A DNA stretch of 64,000 bases from Pseudomonas putida (GCF_028682635.1 NZ_JANHLK010000006.1:62001-126000); one strand, 5' to 3'; shown: positions 17,773 to 28,902, numbered from the stretch's first letter. Numbers and translations are program-made. Notes: generated from the sequence alone by a model not told the origin.

Positions 17773-19485
17773 ATGAGCGATAGCACTATTTTACCGGCGG
17801 CTGAAACACCGAGCGCCAAACCGTCCCGCCGTTGGCCGGTCATTGTGGCCGGGCTGTGTCTGGTCGCGGGCGTGGCCGCTGGCATGGGCTGGCTGATGCA
17901 TAAAAACAAAGCCCCGGCACCGCAACTGGCGGCTGAAAAGCTCGGCATGAGCCGCCCCGATGGCCTGCTCGAAACCCATTCCCTGAGCCAGTTGCCCAAA
18001 GACCTGCTGGCGGTGCCGTTCCTCAAGGAAACCCTGACCGAAGATTTCGTCTTCTATTACCAGACCCATGCCGATCGCCTCGGGCTGATTGGCAGCCTGC
18101 GGCGGATCATTTACGAACATGACCTGAAGTTGCAGGACACGCTGATCGAGCAGCTGTTCGATCAACCGGCGGACGTTGCGTTGTGGCGCGGGGCGGACGG
18201 CCGGCTCAAGGATTTTCTGCTGGTGATGGATCGTGGCGGGCTGGCCAAGGTCTTGGAGCCGCTGGCGAAAGTGGCGCTGGATGATTCGCAGTTGAGCAAA
18301 CTCGCGGACGTGAAAGTCGGCAACGACGACGTGGCGCTCTATCAACTCACGTACAACGCCAGCAAGGCGCTGCTGTTTGCTTCCCACGGCGACAAGCTGG
18401 TGGTGCTGTCGAATCCGACCAGGCTCTACGATCCGCAAAGTGGGGCGACGCAGGAAGCGGGCGGCGTCTCGACCCAAGCCATCGCCGCGCTGCTCAACGG
18501 CGACAAACTGTTTCCCGAAGCCTTCGGCCTGCAACCCCGCGCGCCAGAGGTGAAACAGCGGCTGTCGGTGAATGCCAGTGTGCTGGCCATGGGGTATCAG
18601 CGTTTCATTCCGAACTTCGCCGGATTGCGCTTCGACATGGACGACAAGGGCTGGCACAGTTTCCTCGCCATGGATGAACTGGACAACCAGCCGGACTTCG
18701 ATTTCAAACCGATCTGGCAAGCCATGCCCATGGGCGCCAGCGCTTGTGTGACCCTGCCGCTGGCGGCCGAACAACAGCAGCCGCTGCTGCTCAAGCTCGG
18801 TGCCGACGAGGCCGCCGCCCAGGCGCTGACCGAGCACATGGGCGGTGCGGCGGGCCTGTGCTGGTACGCCGATTCGCGGCTGTATACACCGCTGCTGGTA
18901 GCCAGCCTCAAGGATGAAGACAGTGCCAGCCTCGATGGTGAACTGGGCAAACTGTTCGGCTCGATGGTCGGCGCTTATGAAGGCAAGGTCGATGAACATG
19001 CGTTCCCGGTGGTCGAGAAGCAGGAAGGCCTGAGTCATCAATGGCAGCGCCAGGTCAGCTCCAGTTTCGGTCCCTATGCGGCAAAGGATGCATCCGATCC
19101 CGATCAGATCACCGGCAAGGCCTTCATGAAAGTCAGCCTGGCGCGTCACGGTTCGACGCTACTGTTTTCCCTCGACGACAAGCTGGTGGATAAAGCCCTC
19201 GGCACCCTCGACAAACGCTTCCCGCCGATGGCCGACGTGGTGCCCAAGGACCTGCTGATGCCGGTGTATTTCGGTCCGGACGCCATGGCCCAACTGATGC
19301 AGCGCGAAACCCTCGACAGCCTGCCGCAAGACATGGAACCGGTGTTCTACAACGCAGCGCAAACCTACCTGATCCCGAAATTGCGCAAGCTCGGCGGTTA
19401 CGGCAAGTACGCCCTGACCCTGCCCGAGGGCAGTGAACCTGATGGCCACTGGCAATGGCTGCCCCTGGAGTGGAAAGCGCTGTGA
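17773..19485 (+). CDS. magB: DUF2138 membrane-anchored protein, MagB/YfaA type
   Basis: 570 residues. A short cytoplasmic N-terminus is followed by one membrane helix at about residues 21-42 ([22 protein letters not shown] region), so the large C-terminal part should be periplasmic. Length and position match the DUF2138 (YfaA-like) protein of yfa/mag operons; no catalytic motif is visible. The GTG start of magC overlaps its stop (GTGA). Probably tethers or regulates the macroglobulin complex, an inference from operon context only. Confidence 0.85.
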   Translation: MSDSTILPAAETPSAKPSRRWPVIVAGLCLVAGVAAGMGWLMHKNKAPAPQLAAEKLGMSRPDGLLETHSLSQLPKDLLAVPFLKETLTEDFVFYYQTHADRLGLIGSLRRIIYEHDLKLQDTLIEQLFDQPADVALWRGADGRLKDFLLVMDRGGLAKVLEPLAKVALDDSQLSKLADVKVGNDDVALYQLTYNASKALLFASHGDKLVVLSNPTRLYDPQSGATQEAGGVSTQAIAALLNGDKLFPEAFGLQPRAPEVKQRLSVNASVLAMGYQRFIPNFAGLRFDMDDKGWHSFLAMDELDNQPDFDFKPIWQAMPMGASACVTLPLAAEQQQPLLLKLGADEAAAQALTEHMGGAAGLCWYADSRLYTPLLVASLKDEDSASLDGELGKLFGSMVGAYEGKVDEHAFPVVEKQEGLSHQWQRQVSSSFGPYAAKDASDPDQITGKAFMKVSLARHGSTLLFSLDDKLVDKALGTLDKRFPPMADVVPKDLLMPVYFGPDAMAQLMQRETLDSLPQDMEPVFYNAAQTYLIPKLRKLGGYGKYALTLPEGSEPDGHWQWLPLEWKAL

Positions 19486-20120
19486 ACGCACTGATCCGCA
19501 GCCTCGGCGTGCTCGCATTACTGTTGAGCGCGGGCGCCCGGGCCATCGACGCACCGGCGCTCGACCCACAGCAATCCCAAATATTCCGCGCCTGGTTCGT
19601 GCGCATCGCCCAGGAGCAACTGAGCCAGGGCCCGAGCCCGCGCTGGTATCAGCAGGACTGCGCAGGGCTGGTGCGTTTTGCCGCCAACGAAGCGCTGAAA
19701 GTCCATGATGACAAATGGCTGCGCAGCAATGGCCTGTCCAACCGCTACCTGCCGCCGGAGTTGCAACTGAGCGATGCCCAGCGCGGCCTCGCCCAGCAGT
19801 GGCAGCAGGGCGGCGGAAAGGTCGGGCCCTACGTCAACGCGATCAAGCTGATTCAGTTCAACAGCCAACTGGTTGGCCGCGATGTCGCACAGGCACGCCC
19901 CGGCGACCTGATGTTTTTCGATCAGGGCGACGACCAGCACCTGATGATCTGGATGGGCCGCTACATCGCCTATCACACCGGCACCACCACCCCCACCGAC
20001 AACGGCATGCGCTCGGCAAGCCTGCAACAACTCATGACATGGAAGGACACCCGATGGATACCCGATGCAGCCAACCCCAACTTCATCGGCGTCTATCGAC
20101 TGAATTTTCTCTCCCAATGA
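19482..20120 (+). CDS. magC: DUF1175 secreted protein, MagC/YfaT type, with NlpC/P60-like motifs
   Basis: 212 residues, GTG start overlapping the magB stop, with a signal peptide ([21 protein letters not shown]). The segment [18 protein letters not shown] (Cys60) followed by [22 protein letters not shown] (His153) has the order and spacing of an NlpC/P60 cysteine-peptidase site, in which a DCxGLVR Cys pairs with a His after RPGDLxFF. So a peptidoglycan peptidase or a papain-like hydrolase is plausible, though this is inference. Its stop overlaps the magD ATG (ATGA). Confidence 0.82.
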   Translation: MNALIRSLGVLALLLSAGARAIDAPALDPQQSQIFRAWFVRIAQEQLSQGPSPRWYQQDCAGLVRFAANEALKVHDDKWLRSNGLSNRYLPPELQLSDAQRGLAQQWQQGGGKVGPYVNAIKLIQFNSQLVGRDVAQARPGDLMFFDQGDDQHLMIWMGRYIAYHTGTTTPTDNGMRSASLQQLMTWKDTRWIPDAANPNFIGVYRLNFLSQ

Positions 20121-23100
20121 CCGGTGCCCGCATGCTGCGTTTTCTGTCCCTGTTGTTGGTATTGGTGCTGCCTCTGTCGACGGCAAACGCCGCAGACACC
20201 GTCGAGCCCAGTGGCTACACGCCGGTGGCCGGTGAGAGTTTTTTCCTGTTGGCCGACAGCAGTTTTGCCAGCGACGAACAGGCAATGGTCCGCCTCGAAG
20301 CGCCGGGTCGCGACTACCGTCGCTTGCGCATGGAACCCTACGGCGGCGCCGACATTCGGGTGTATCGCATCGACAAGCCGCTGGATTTCCTCAAGCGCCA
20401 GAAGAACCTGCACCGGGTGGTCAGTGACGGCCAGTTCAAAGGCGAAGGCTTGTCGAATACGCTCGCCTACCTGTGGGACAACTGGTACCGCAAATCCCGC
20501 CGGGTGATGCAGCGGGCGTTTTCCTACGAGTCGCGTAAACAAGTCACCGAGCAGGTGCCGGAACTGAAAATGGGCAACGCCATGGCCGCGCCAACGCCCT
20601 ACGACGCGCAGCCGCAATTCGCGCTGATTCCGGGACTGCCGGTGGTCAGCCAGTTTCGTTATCCGCTGTGGCAAGCCAAACCAATCCAGCCGCCTGAAGG
20701 CGTCAACCTCGCCGGGTCTTCCAGTGAATTCGTCAGTGTCGCGCCGGGCAACGTCTACATCCCGTTGGGCCACTTGAAACCGGGGCTGTATCTGGTGGAA
20801 GCGTTGATCGGCAAGTACCGTGCGACCACCATGGTCTTCGTCTCCAACACCGTGGCGGTGAGCAAGATTGCCGGGGACGAACTGCTGGTGTGGGCCGCGC
20901 GTAAACACGAGGGCAGCTCGGTGCCCAAGGTCAATGTGCTGTGGACCGATGGCCTGGGGGTGATGAGCAGCGGGGCGACTGACGCCGATGGTTTGCTGCG
21001 CCTGAAACACGTCAGCCCCGAACGTTCGTTCGTGATCGGTGAGGATGAAGAGGGTGGGGTTTTCGTTTCGGAAAACTTCTACTACGACAGCGAAATCTAC
21101 GACACCAAACTCTTTGCCTTCACCGATCGCCCGCTGTACCGGCCAGGGGATTGGGTATCGCTGAAAATCGTCGGGCGCGAGTTCAAGAATGCCCGGGATT
21201 CGGTGCAGCCAACCGCTGCCGACGTCAATGTGACGGTGCTCGATGCGACTGGTACGGCGCTGCAAAGCCTGGACCTGAAACTCGACTCCAAGGCCGGCAC
21301 TCAAGGCCGTTTCCAGTTGCCGGACAACGCCGTGGCCGGTGGATATGAGCTGCGTTTCAACTACAAGGACCAGGCCTACAGCAGCGCCTTCCGCGTGGCT
21401 GAATACATCAAGCCGCACTTCGAAATCTCCCTGAACCTGGCCAAGCAGGACTACCGCACCGGTGAACCGGTCAAGGGCAACCTGGTGCTGCTGTATCCGG
21501 ATGGCAAGCCGGTGGCCAACGCCAAACTGAGCCTGAGCCTGCGCGCCCAGCAACTGTCGATGGTCGACAACGAGCTGCAATACCTCGGGCAATTCCCGGT
21601 GGAACTGACCAGCACCGAACTGACCACCGACGCCAAGGGCAACGCCGTCCTCGATTTGCCGGCTGCGGAAAAACCGAGTCGCTACATGCTCACGGTGTTC
21701 GCCAGCGATGGCGCGGCGTATCGGGTCAAGACCACCAAGGAAATCCTCATCGATCGCGGCGCGGCGAATTTTCGCTTGAGTGCACCCCGGCGCTTCAGTG
21801 CGGTGGGCGACAAGGTAACGTTCAGCTACGTCAACGAAAGCGAACAAAGTGCAGTGGTCACCCCGAGCAGCTATGGCTGGGTTCGCCTGGAAGACCAGAG
21901 CACTGGCGAAGGTAAACTCGCGGCAACCGACAAAGGTTTCTCCCTGGCCTTCGAGCGTCCCGGCACCTACAACCTGACACTCAGGGACGACCACGGCCGC
22001 ACCCTCGGCGCCACCGGTCATTCGGTCACCGGCGAGGGCGTCAAAGCCGTACCGGGCACCGTGGAAATCGTCCTCGACAAACCCGAGTACAAAGCCGGCG
22101 ACGAAGCGCTGGCGTTGATCACCTTCCCCGAGCCTATCAACGATGCGCTGCTGTCGCTGGAGCGCGACAAGGTCGAGGCCACGGCGTTGCTGTCCAAGGG
22201 CAGCGACTGGCTGAAGCTGGAAAAACTCAGCGACACTCAATACCGCGCGCGCATCGTGGTAAAGGACAGCTTCGCGCCGAACCTGACCTTCTCGGTGCTG
22301 TACACCAAGGGCGGCCAGTACAGCTTCCAGAACGCCGGGATCAAGGTGATCACGCCGCAGATCGACGTGGCCATCGCCACGGACAAAGAGACCTACCGAC
22401 CCGGCGACACCGTTTCGGTAGACCTGACCACGCAGTTCGCCGGCAAGCCGATCCCGGCGCATCTGACGGTCAGTGTGGTCGACGAAATGGTCTATGCCTT
22501 GCAACCGGAAATCGCCCCCAGCATCGACCAGTTCTTCTACCATCCGCGCCGCAACAACGTGCGCACCAGCGCCAGTCTGTCGTTCATCAGCTACGACGTC
22601 GCATTGCCCGGCAGCCCCGGCGCGCCGGGCAAGGCCAACCGCAGCGAGCGCGGGGTGAAAGTGCTGGAGCGGCCGCGTCGCGAAGACGTCGACACCGCCG
22701 CCTGGCAACCGGAGCTTGTGACCGATGCCAACGGCAAGACCCGGTTCACCTTCAAGATGCCGGACTCGCTGACCCGCTGGCGCATCACCGCCCGGGCCAT
22801 CGCCGATGACGGCCAGGTCGGGCAGAAGAAGCAGTTCGTACGCTCGGAGAAACCGCTGTACCTGAAGTGGAGCGGGCCGAGCAAATTCCGCGCGGGCGAC
22901 AAACCGGATCTCGGTGTGTTTGCTTTCAGCCAGGCGCAAAACCCGCTCAAGGCTGAGCTGGTGATTCATTACGCGGGCAGCGATCAACGGGTTCCTGTCA
23001 CGCTCAACAGCGGCATCAACTACCTGCCGTTGCCAGCGTTCGAGTTGGTCAATGGCGAGTGGAGCGCCGAACTGGTACAGGACGGCAAAACCGCCGATGC

Positions 23101-24673
23101 CCTGGCCGTGCGCCTGAGCGCAACCGGCGAAGGTTGGCAAGTCACGCAAAGCCAGCGCCTGGACGTGGCTGGCGCGGAGACGCCGCTGAGCCTGCCGGCG
23201 GATGCCACGGATATTCGCCTGCGCCTGGATGACAGCCCGCAAGCGCTGTTCCGTGCTGCCCTCGATGACCTGCTGGGCTACCCGTATGGCAGCGTCGAGC
23301 AAACCGCCAGCGGTTTGCTGCCGCTGAGCATCGCCTATCCCGCCTTGTCGTCTAACCCGCAGGTGCGCGATCGCTTGCGTCTGATCATGCAGAACAGCCG
23401 CCTGCGCCTGGTGCAGATGGCTGGTCCTTCGGCGAGCTTCACCTGGTGGGGCATGGACGGCGAGCCAGACGCGTTTCTCACTGCCTACGCCTATTACGCC
23501 GACTGGCACGCGAGCCGGGTGCTGGAACTGAGCCTGCCGCCGGAACACTGGCAGCGGGTGCTGGAGGTGTACGCGAAACAGGCGAAGAGCACTCCGCTGC
23601 TGCAACGGGCATTGATCCTGTCGTTCGCCAGGCAGATGCAGTTGCCGGTCAACACCTTGCTCAGCGGTTTGATGGAAGATCTGATGCAGGCAGGTGAGGG
23701 GCGTGCCGATAACGTCATGGACGTGGCGGGCGATAGCCTGGTCATGGGGGATCCGGATTCGGCATTGGGCCTGGCCGCTGCCCGCGTCTTGACTGCCTCG
23801 TTAGCCGCGCAATCGAAGGTCGCTTTGCCGGACGCGTTCAAGCGGCAACTGGCCGACGCGCAGCAGCGCCTGGCCAACAGCTCCGAGCCGTTTGCCGAGG
23901 CGTTGAATGCGTCACTGCAGCCTTTCGATCAGGCCCACGCGCAAGCGTTGTTGCAACGTCTGCTGCCACAGCAATCCACCCTGGAACGCGCGCTGGCACT
24001 GACGTGGTTGCAACGCAGCATCGAACAGGCCGCGCCGGCCGTGGCCCTGAAACCGGGCGACGGCTGGAAGCAGGAGCAGGGCGCCACGGGTGAAGTCTAT
24101 TGGACCTGGCAAGGCGCACAGGTACCCGGCGTATTGTCGTTGAGCGGTGCGCAGGAGCGGCCACTGAGCGCCGCATTGAGCTTCCAGAGCCAGCAGCCAG
24201 CGGTCGATCCGCTGCCCGTGACCATCACCCGTCGCCTGTCGCAACTGGTGCCGGGCGATGAAGCCTTCACCTTCAAGCTGCAGCCGGTCGGCCATGCGCC
24301 GTTGTCCAGCGACAATCTGTATCTCGACGAAGTGATCCTGACCAGCAAAGCCGCCAGACCCTTGCGCTATGGCCTGCTGGAAGTACCGCTGCCACCGGGC
24401 GCGGATGTCGAGCGCACGACTTGGGGCATCAAGCTCATGGGCAAGGCCGGGACCGAACCGTCGGCGCTGGAGAAGGCCCGTTTCGAGCCGGGACAAATGG
24501 CCTACGCCGTTCCGGTGGATGCCTTGAGCGGCGAACTGCGCCTGCGTCACCTGGTGCGTTTCTCGCAGAAAGGCCAGTTCAACCTGCCGCCGGCGCGCTT
24601 CACGCAGGTCTACGCGCCGCAGCATCAGGCCCAGGAGCAGAAACCGGCGCTCGGTCAGGTGACGGTTCACTGA
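20117..24673 (+). CDS. magD: Bacterial alpha-2-macroglobulin-like protein MagD (YfaS type)
   Basis: 1518 residues. After a signal peptide ([19 protein letters not shown]) come repeated macroglobulin domains, e.g. [32 protein letters not shown], and the ANG domain [18 protein letters not shown]. The thioester position reads [10 protein letters not shown]: Ser1059 replaces the Cys of CxEQ. This agrees with YfaS/MagD proteins, which lack the thioester and act as protease-binding periplasmic partners. The ATG at 20117 (ATGA overlap with magC) is chosen; a second ATG five codons later is possible. It is the core of the operon. Confidence 0.93.
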   Translation: MTGARMLRFLSLLLVLVLPLSTANAADTVEPSGYTPVAGESFFLLADSSFASDEQAMVRLEAPGRDYRRLRMEPYGGADIRVYRIDKPLDFLKRQKNLHRVVSDGQFKGEGLSNTLAYLWDNWYRKSRRVMQRAFSYESRKQVTEQVPELKMGNAMAAPTPYDAQPQFALIPGLPVVSQFRYPLWQAKPIQPPEGVNLAGSSSEFVSVAPGNVYIPLGHLKPGLYLVEALIGKYRATTMVFVSNTVAVSKIAGDELLVWAARKHEGSSVPKVNVLWTDGLGVMSSGATDADGLLRLKHVSPERSFVIGEDEEGGVFVSENFYYDSEIYDTKLFAFTDRPLYRPGDWVSLKIVGREFKNARDSVQPTAADVNVTVLDATGTALQSLDLKLDSKAGTQGRFQLPDNAVAGGYELRFNYKDQAYSSAFRVAEYIKPHFEISLNLAKQDYRTGEPVKGNLVLLYPDGKPVANAKLSLSLRAQQLSMVDNELQYLGQFPVELTSTELTTDAKGNAVLDLPAAEKPSRYMLTVFASDGAAYRVKTTKEILIDRGAANFRLSAPRRFSAVGDKVTFSYVNESEQSAVVTPSSYGWVRLEDQSTGEGKLAATDKGFSLAFERPGTYNLTLRDDHGRTLGATGHSVTGEGVKAVPGTVEIVLDKPEYKAGDEALALITFPEPINDALLSLERDKVEATALLSKGSDWLKLEKLSDTQYRARIVVKDSFAPNLTFSVLYTKGGQYSFQNAGIKVITPQIDVAIATDKETYRPGDTVSVDLTTQFAGKPIPAHLTVSVVDEMVYALQPEIAPSIDQFFYHPRRNNVRTSASLSFISYDVALPGSPGAPGKANRSERGVKVLERPRREDVDTAAWQPELVTDANGKTRFTFKMPDSLTRWRITARAIADDGQVGQKKQFVRSEKPLYLKWSGPSKFRAGDKPDLGVFAFSQAQNPLKAELVIHYAGSDQRVPVTLNSGINYLPLPAFELVNGEWSAELVQDGKTADALAVRLSATGEGWQVTQSQRLDVAGAETPLSLPADATDIRLRLDDSPQALFRAALDDLLGYPYGSVEQTASGLLPLSIAYPALSSNPQVRDRLRLIMQNSRLRLVQMAGPSASFTWWGMDGEPDAFLTAYAYYADWHASRVLELSLPPEHWQRVLEVYAKQAKSTPLLQRALILSFARQMQLPVNTLLSGLMEDLMQAGEGRADNVMDVAGDSLVMGDPDSALGLAAARVLTASLAAQSKVALPDAFKRQLADAQQRLANSSEPFAEALNASLQPFDQAHAQALLQRLLPQQSTLERALALTWLQRSIEQAAPAVALKPGDGWKQEQGATGEVYWTWQGAQVPGVLSLSGAQERPLSAALSFQSQQPAVDPLPVTITRRLSQLVPGDEAFTFKLQPVGHAPLSSDNLYLDEVILTSKAARPLRYGLLEVPLPPGADVERTTWGIKLMGKAGTEPSALEKARFEPGQMAYAVPVDALSGELRLRHLVRFSQKGQFNLPPARFTQVYAPQHQAQEQKPALGQVTVH

Positions 24674-24674
24674 C

Positions 24675-26294
24675 ATGCATCGGCCTTGGGTCTGGTTGCT
24701 GCTGAGTCTGATTCCCGCGCTGGTCACAGCGCAGGAGGAACCGTTACGGCTGGCCTACAAGGATCAACTGCTGACGTTGAGCCACACGCAACTGCTGTCG
24801 CGCGAGCCCTTGGCCGACAGTCTGCAGGCGCCCCTGGGCAGTGTCTGGAAGCTGTTTGTGTACGCCTGGCTGGTGGATACCGGCGCGCGGGAGCCGGCGT
24901 ATGAGTGTCGCGGGCAGTCGAAAGAGGAAGTCTATTGCTGCGCTGCGGGTGGCAAAGTCGAGCGGGATCAGGCGTTGGTGAAGTCCTGTGGGTTGTATTT
25001 CGAGCCGGCGCGCCTGGCGCTTGACCCTGGCGCCTGGCGTGAATACTGGCAGGCACGACAGGCACCGCAGTGGCTGCTGGACTTGCCGTCATTGCAGCCC
25101 GCCACCCGGGTGTCGGTGGTTGAATTGTTGCGCGCGCTGGCGCTGATGCCGGCGCAGGACCAGGCGCGTCGCGTGTTGCTGGATGTGCTGTTGAACGCGG
25201 CGGATGGCAACGTCGTGGGCGAGCTCGGTAGCCGCTTGCGGGTAAAGACCTGGAGCTGGCTGGGGGATCGGGATGCGGCATCGCGCCAAGGTGGATTCGC
25301 CGGTTGGACAGCGGATGGCACGCCGATCTGGGCGGGAGGGCGCGGAACCAGCCAGCGGGTCCTGCGCGACTACGCCCAGGCCTTGTCTGCGGTGGTGCCG
25401 ACGTCCTGGCCGGCGGAGGCGGGGCAGTGTGTCGAGGTCGATCTGTTCTCGCGTTATCCACTTCAGCGGGTCATGTCAGGTGACCGCGTGGTGTCCTCCG
25501 GCCAATTGCAGGGCAATTACCGCGTCGAGTTCGTCAACGGCAACCAACTGGATATCCACAGTGACGGCGAACTGTTTTTATTCAAGGACAAGCTGGTCGC
25601 CCGACTGGATCGCGAAGAGTATGTTGCCCGAGTTCTGCAGCGTGAGGCCAGCGCCGAACCCGCCGAAGCCGCCAAGGCACTGGCCGTGGCCATCCGCACC
25701 TACCTGCTGCAAAACGCCACGCGCCACGGTGATTGCCTGAGCATCGACGACAGCAGCCAGCGCCAGCGAGTCGCCCCACGCCCGGCCACTGCGGATACCC
25801 GCGCCATCGCCGCCTGGACCAGCGACCTGGTGCTCGCCGGCAGCACGGTGACCTACCACTCCAACCAGCCAGGCCTCGACAAATTGTCCTGGCAACAAGC
25901 CGTGGAACAAGCCAACACCGGCCAGCGTTACGACGCCATCCTGCTCCACGCCTACCCACGCGCGAGCCTCAGCCGCTGGGACAATCCTGTGGCTTCCTGC
26001 GAAGCACTGCCCGCCGCACAAGACTGGCTGCAAAAGCAGCGCCGCAGCTGGCGCCCGCGCCTGGAAGGCGAAGCCGGCTACAACGAAGTCAGCACCTTCG
26101 CCGTCTGCCGCCTGGCCTTCGGCCGCCCCTTCGTCGACCGCGAACGCCAGCGCCTCTACGTGCGCGGCGTGCTCTCCCTGCAGGACCGCCTCGACCTGAC
26201 CCACGAATACCTGCACCTGGCCTTCGAAGCGCACCCCAACGGCCAGGATGAAACCTACATCGAAGGGCTCGCCCGCCACCTTTTGCTGGAATAG
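24675..26294 (+). CDS. magE: DUF2300 secreted protein, MagE/YfaQ type
   Basis: 539 residues with a signal peptide ending ALVTAQ. Near the N-terminus GSVWK (Ser56-x-x-Lys59) sits before a hydrophobic helix, and VKTWSWLGD...GGFAGWTADG follows at about 190-215; together they recall the SxxK and KTG elements of penicillin-binding or beta-lactamase folds. The middle region (VARVLQREASAEPAEAAKALAVAIRTYLL) resembles SpoIID-type lytic proteins. The family is annotated only as DUF2300, so activity is inferred. It starts one base after the magD stop. Confidence 0.82.
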   Translation: MHRPWVWLLLSLIPALVTAQEEPLRLAYKDQLLTLSHTQLLSREPLADSLQAPLGSVWKLFVYAWLVDTGAREPAYECRGQSKEEVYCCAAGGKVERDQALVKSCGLYFEPARLALDPGAWREYWQARQAPQWLLDLPSLQPATRVSVVELLRALALMPAQDQARRVLLDVLLNAADGNVVGELGSRLRVKTWSWLGDRDAASRQGGFAGWTADGTPIWAGGRGTSQRVLRDYAQALSAVVPTSWPAEAGQCVEVDLFSRYPLQRVMSGDRVVSSGQLQGNYRVEFVNGNQLDIHSDGELFLFKDKLVARLDREEYVARVLQREASAEPAEAAKALAVAIRTYLLQNATRHGDCLSIDDSSQRQRVAPRPATADTRAIAAWTSDLVLAGSTVTYHSNQPGLDKLSWQQAVEQANTGQRYDAILLHAYPRASLSRWDNPVASCEALPAAQDWLQKQRRSWRPRLEGEAGYNEVSTFAVCRLAFGRPFVDRERQRLYVRGVLSLQDRLDLTHEYLHLAFEAHPNGQDETYIEGLARHLLLE

Positions 26295-26297
26295 ACC

Positions 26298-27110
26298 ATG
26301 ACCCATCGTTATCCACAGGTCTTGCTGCTGCTCTGCGCGATCGCCGTGCTATCGCCGGCAACCGCCGCCGACAGCGTCAAACTCGACACCCCCTCCGGCG
26401 GCTGGCGAACCGGCGCAGCCGAAGGTGAAGGCGAGAGTTTTCGCCAGGTCGTCAACTACCCGGCATCGTCGGTGAACACCCCGACAGGCCAGGCAAACAC
26501 CGCGCGCATCGCTGGTCAGATCAAAGCTGCGCCGAAGAACGGCGACCCCGGCCGGCTGATCGTCAACGGCGTCAGCATGCCCCTGAAAATCGATCCATCA
26601 GGCGGCTTCGATCGACCATTCTCCTTCCCCAACGGCAGCAACAGCGTCGAAGTCCGCAGCCCCGACGGCCAACAACGCCACCGAACCCAGTTCCTCAACG
26701 CCAGTGGTGGCGCGACTCCTGCCAAGCTGCGCGTACTGCTGGCCTGGGACAGCGACGGCACCGACCTCGACCTGCACCTGATCACCCCGGACGGCGCCCA
26801 CATCTGGTACGGCGACCGCGCCGTGGCCAACGGCGCCGCCCTCGACGTCGACGTCACCACCGGCTACGGCCCGGAAATCTTCGCCATGCCTGCGCCGATC
26901 AAGGGGCAGTATCTGGTGTATGTGAATTACTTTGGCGGTGGGTATCGCAGTGATGAAGAAGGGCAGGAGGATGCGGTTCAGCCGCTGACCACGGCCCAGG
27001 TGACCGTGATTACCGAGGAAGGGACGCCGAGCGAGAAGATGGAGACGTTTCTGGTGCCGATGCGGGCGGTGGGGGAGTTGACGTTGGTGAAGGCGTTCAG
27101 TTATCCGTAA
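26298..27110 (+). CDS. magF: DUF2135 secreted protein, MagF/YfaP type
   Basis: 270 residues with a signal peptide ending PATAADS. It is a paralogue of MagA: both share GGWR near the mature start, NSVEVRS, a DLDLHLITPDG-type strand, GPEIFAM and YLVYVNYFG. It starts three bases after magE. Two DUF2135 proteins therefore bracket the operon, as in P. aeruginosa. Likely secreted to the periplasm; function unknown. Confidence 0.87.
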   Translation: MTHRYPQVLLLLCAIAVLSPATAADSVKLDTPSGGWRTGAAEGEGESFRQVVNYPASSVNTPTGQANTARIAGQIKAAPKNGDPGRLIVNGVSMPLKIDPSGGFDRPFSFPNGSNSVEVRSPDGQQRHRTQFLNASGGATPAKLRVLLAWDSDGTDLDLHLITPDGAHIWYGDRAVANGAALDVDVTTGYGPEIFAMPAPIKGQYLVYVNYFGGGYRSDEEGQEDAVQPLTTAQVTVITEEGTPSEKMETFLVPMRAVGELTLVKAFSYP

Positions 27111-27127
27111 ATCGCCAGTCGCGCGAA

Positions 27128-27154
27128 CGGCTGCTTGCCAGGCGCAAGCAGCCG
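27128..27154. terminator. Hairpin between convergent magF and DUF1254 gene
   Basis: CGGCTGCTTG and CAAGCAGCCG form a perfect ten-base stem with a seven-base loop in the 55-base gap between the convergent stops. There is no T-run on either side, so it is a terminator-like hairpin rather than a textbook terminator. Confidence 0.6.
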
Positions 27155-27165
27155 CAACATTCACC

Positions 27166-28647
27166 CTACTTCGCGACCACCAGCGCCGGTGGCTGCCAGC
27201 TGCCGTTGCCAGCGGGAAGAATCGAAGGCGGTGCGGTCTTCGGCCAGTAGAGACGCATCACCAGATACACCGTGTCGTCAGGTGCGGGCAGCCAGTTGGG
27301 CTCCTTCGCCTTGCCCGGCGAATCCTTCTGTATGTACAGGGTCAGCGAGCCATCCGCGTTCTTCGTCATGGCTGACAGCATCGGCGAATTGATCAGGTAG
27401 CGGTTGAGCGGATTCTTGATCAGCAGCTGGCTTTTGCCGTCGTACATCGTCACCGACCAGAAGGCATTGACGGGCGGCAGCTTGCCGGCCGGGAAGGTGA
27501 GCGTGTAATTGTGCTTGCTGGTATCGAGCGTCTGGCCGCTGCCGTCGGTGCGCGTGAAGGGGTACATCGCCTCGGCGGCGTCGTTGCCGTACAGGCCGCC
27601 CTTCGCGGCACCGGCACGCATGAGCCAGTTGGACTGGTAGAACGCCTGATCACCGAAAAACGCACCGACGTTCCAGCCATTGATATTCTTCAAGCCGCTC
27701 GAGAGAAACTTGTCGACCTTCTCGTCACCGGCCTTCATCCCAAGAAGGACCGCGGCCTTGTGCTCGAGCGAGAGGTCCTTGAATTCAAATTTCCGGCCGG
27801 GACCGACCCCGATGCTTGCCAGCCTGGCCCGGATCGCCTTGTCGTCAGACGATGCTGGCACATACTCCATCGCGGCAGACAGGTACTCGAAGAAGTTGGC
27901 CTTGATACCTGCCGTGGTCGCCGGTACGAAATCGATCTTCGGCGCAGCGGGCGGCGCGGGTTGATGAAGGAAGGCGGACAGCGGCTGGATCTTGTAGCCC
28001 GCCTGCACCTTCTCGACATTTGGCATGTCGGCCGGATTGAACAACTGGGTGCGGATCAAGGTGAGCGCGAAGGGGGTCGAGGACGTAAACACCTTGTCGA
28101 TGCCCGGAGGTGTCGCACCCTTCCAGTCAGGCCCTGCAACCAGATAGCTGCCGGCTGCGCTGGCAGTCGCCCGACTGCCGATGTAGCCATAGTTATAGGT
28201 GTTGCCGTCGATCAGTTGTATTGAGTAGTAACGCTTTTTGGAGACCGCGGGTACCGTGATCACCAGCGGCTCCGCGCGCAGGTCGGCCCAGAGTATCGAG
28301 TACGGCGTGTCGCTGTTTGGCGTAATGACCGCGGTATCGGCGGGCGTCGCGACCCGATGCTCGTTGTGCAGTTGATTGAAGGGGGCCTTGAACTGGCTGG
28401 ACTTGGGGTCCACCGCGAACTCATTCATCACCGCATAGTTCATGACCAGCGGCAAACCGTAGATAAACCCTTCCTCGGCGATCGCCTTGGTCTGCTCAAG
28501 ACTCGGCGCGGCCACGCCCTTGGCTACATCCGCCTTGTCTGCCTGCGCAATCGGATCGTTCTTGCCCGCGCACCCCGCGAAAAGCGTTGATCCCGCTACG
28601 ACAACTGCCGCAGCGATCGTCCAGCCCCTGTATGACATCCTGTTCAT
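27166..28647 (-). CDS. DUF1254/DUF1214 lipoprotein
   Basis: 493 residues. The signal ends at a lipobox-like LFAGC. The N-terminal DUF1254 part includes GFIYGLPLVMNYAVMNEF and TPNSDTPYSILWADLRAEP; the C-terminal DUF1214 part includes FPAGKLPPVNAFWSVTMYDG, LLIKNPLNRYLI and LYIQKDSPG. This two-domain family is common and its enzymatic role is not settled. The ATG at 28647 has a good ribosome site (GAGGTG); an in-frame start eight codons upstream is less likely. An inverted repeat at 28668-28692 lies just upstream. Confidence 0.85.
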   Translation of the reverse strand: MNRMSYRGWTIAAAVVVAGSTLFAGCAGKNDPIAQADKADVAKGVAAPSLEQTKAIAEEGFIYGLPLVMNYAVMNEFAVDPKSSQFKAPFNQLHNEHRVATPADTAVITPNSDTPYSILWADLRAEPLVITVPAVSKKRYYSIQLIDGNTYNYGYIGSRATASAAGSYLVAGPDWKGATPPGIDKVFTSSTPFALTLIRTQLFNPADMPNVEKVQAGYKIQPLSAFLHQPAPPAAPKIDFVPATTAGIKANFFEYLSAAMEYVPASSDDKAIRARLASIGVGPGRKFEFKDLSLEHKAAVLLGMKAGDEKVDKFLSSGLKNINGWNVGAFFGDQAFYQSNWLMRAGAAKGGLYGNDAAEAMYPFTRTDGSGQTLDTSKHNYTLTFPAGKLPPVNAFWSVTMYDGKSQLLIKNPLNRYLINSPMLSAMTKNADGSLTLYIQKDSPGKAKEPNWLPAPDDTVYLVMRLYWPKTAPPSILPAGNGSWQPPALVVAK

Positions 28648-28667
28648 TTTCACCTCGTTAGTTATGA

Positions 28668-28692
28668 GCAACTGCAGGTTATGGGCAGTTGC
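28668..28692. promoter_or_regulatory. Inverted repeat upstream of the DUF1254 gene
   Basis: GCAACTGC and GCAGTTGC are perfect eight-base arms around a nine-base spacer, 21 bases upstream of the lipoprotein start. It could be a repressor operator or an RNA hairpin in the leader. A second inverted repeat, AAATGCA-TCT-TGCATTT, lies at 28738-28754. Confidence 0.45.
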
Positions 28693-28827
28693 AAAGAAAA
28701 CTGGGGATCAGGTCCGCGGACACTATGCAGACATCAGAAATGCATCTTGCATTTTCGGACAGCCAGCGAGAGGTATAGCTCGGATTTTTGGGCAGTGCAT
28801 ACGAGAGGGGGGATTTCACTCGAGGCG

Positions 28828-28879
28828 ACTCGGGACGGCTTCCATTCAAAAGCCCGGAGGGCGTTATCCCGAGTTTTTT
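28828..28879 (+). terminator. Terminator-like structure on the plus strand, possible end of a small RNA
   Basis: ACTCGGGA (28828-28835) pairs with TCCCGAGT (28867-28874), followed by TTTTTT. The enclosed 31 bases hold the small hairpin GCCC-GGA-GGGC. No protein gene on the plus strand ends here (magF stops 1.7 kb upstream), so it may end a short untranslated transcript between the DUF1254 gene and the island. Confidence 0.45.
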
Positions 28880-28902
28880 CAGGCGAGTCGGCTTTCTGGC
28901 GG

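Noticed and set aside
20093..23605. 1170-codon frame antisense to magD
   Set aside because: Antisense shadow of a clear, motif-bearing gene; composition is typical of a reverse-strand artefact.
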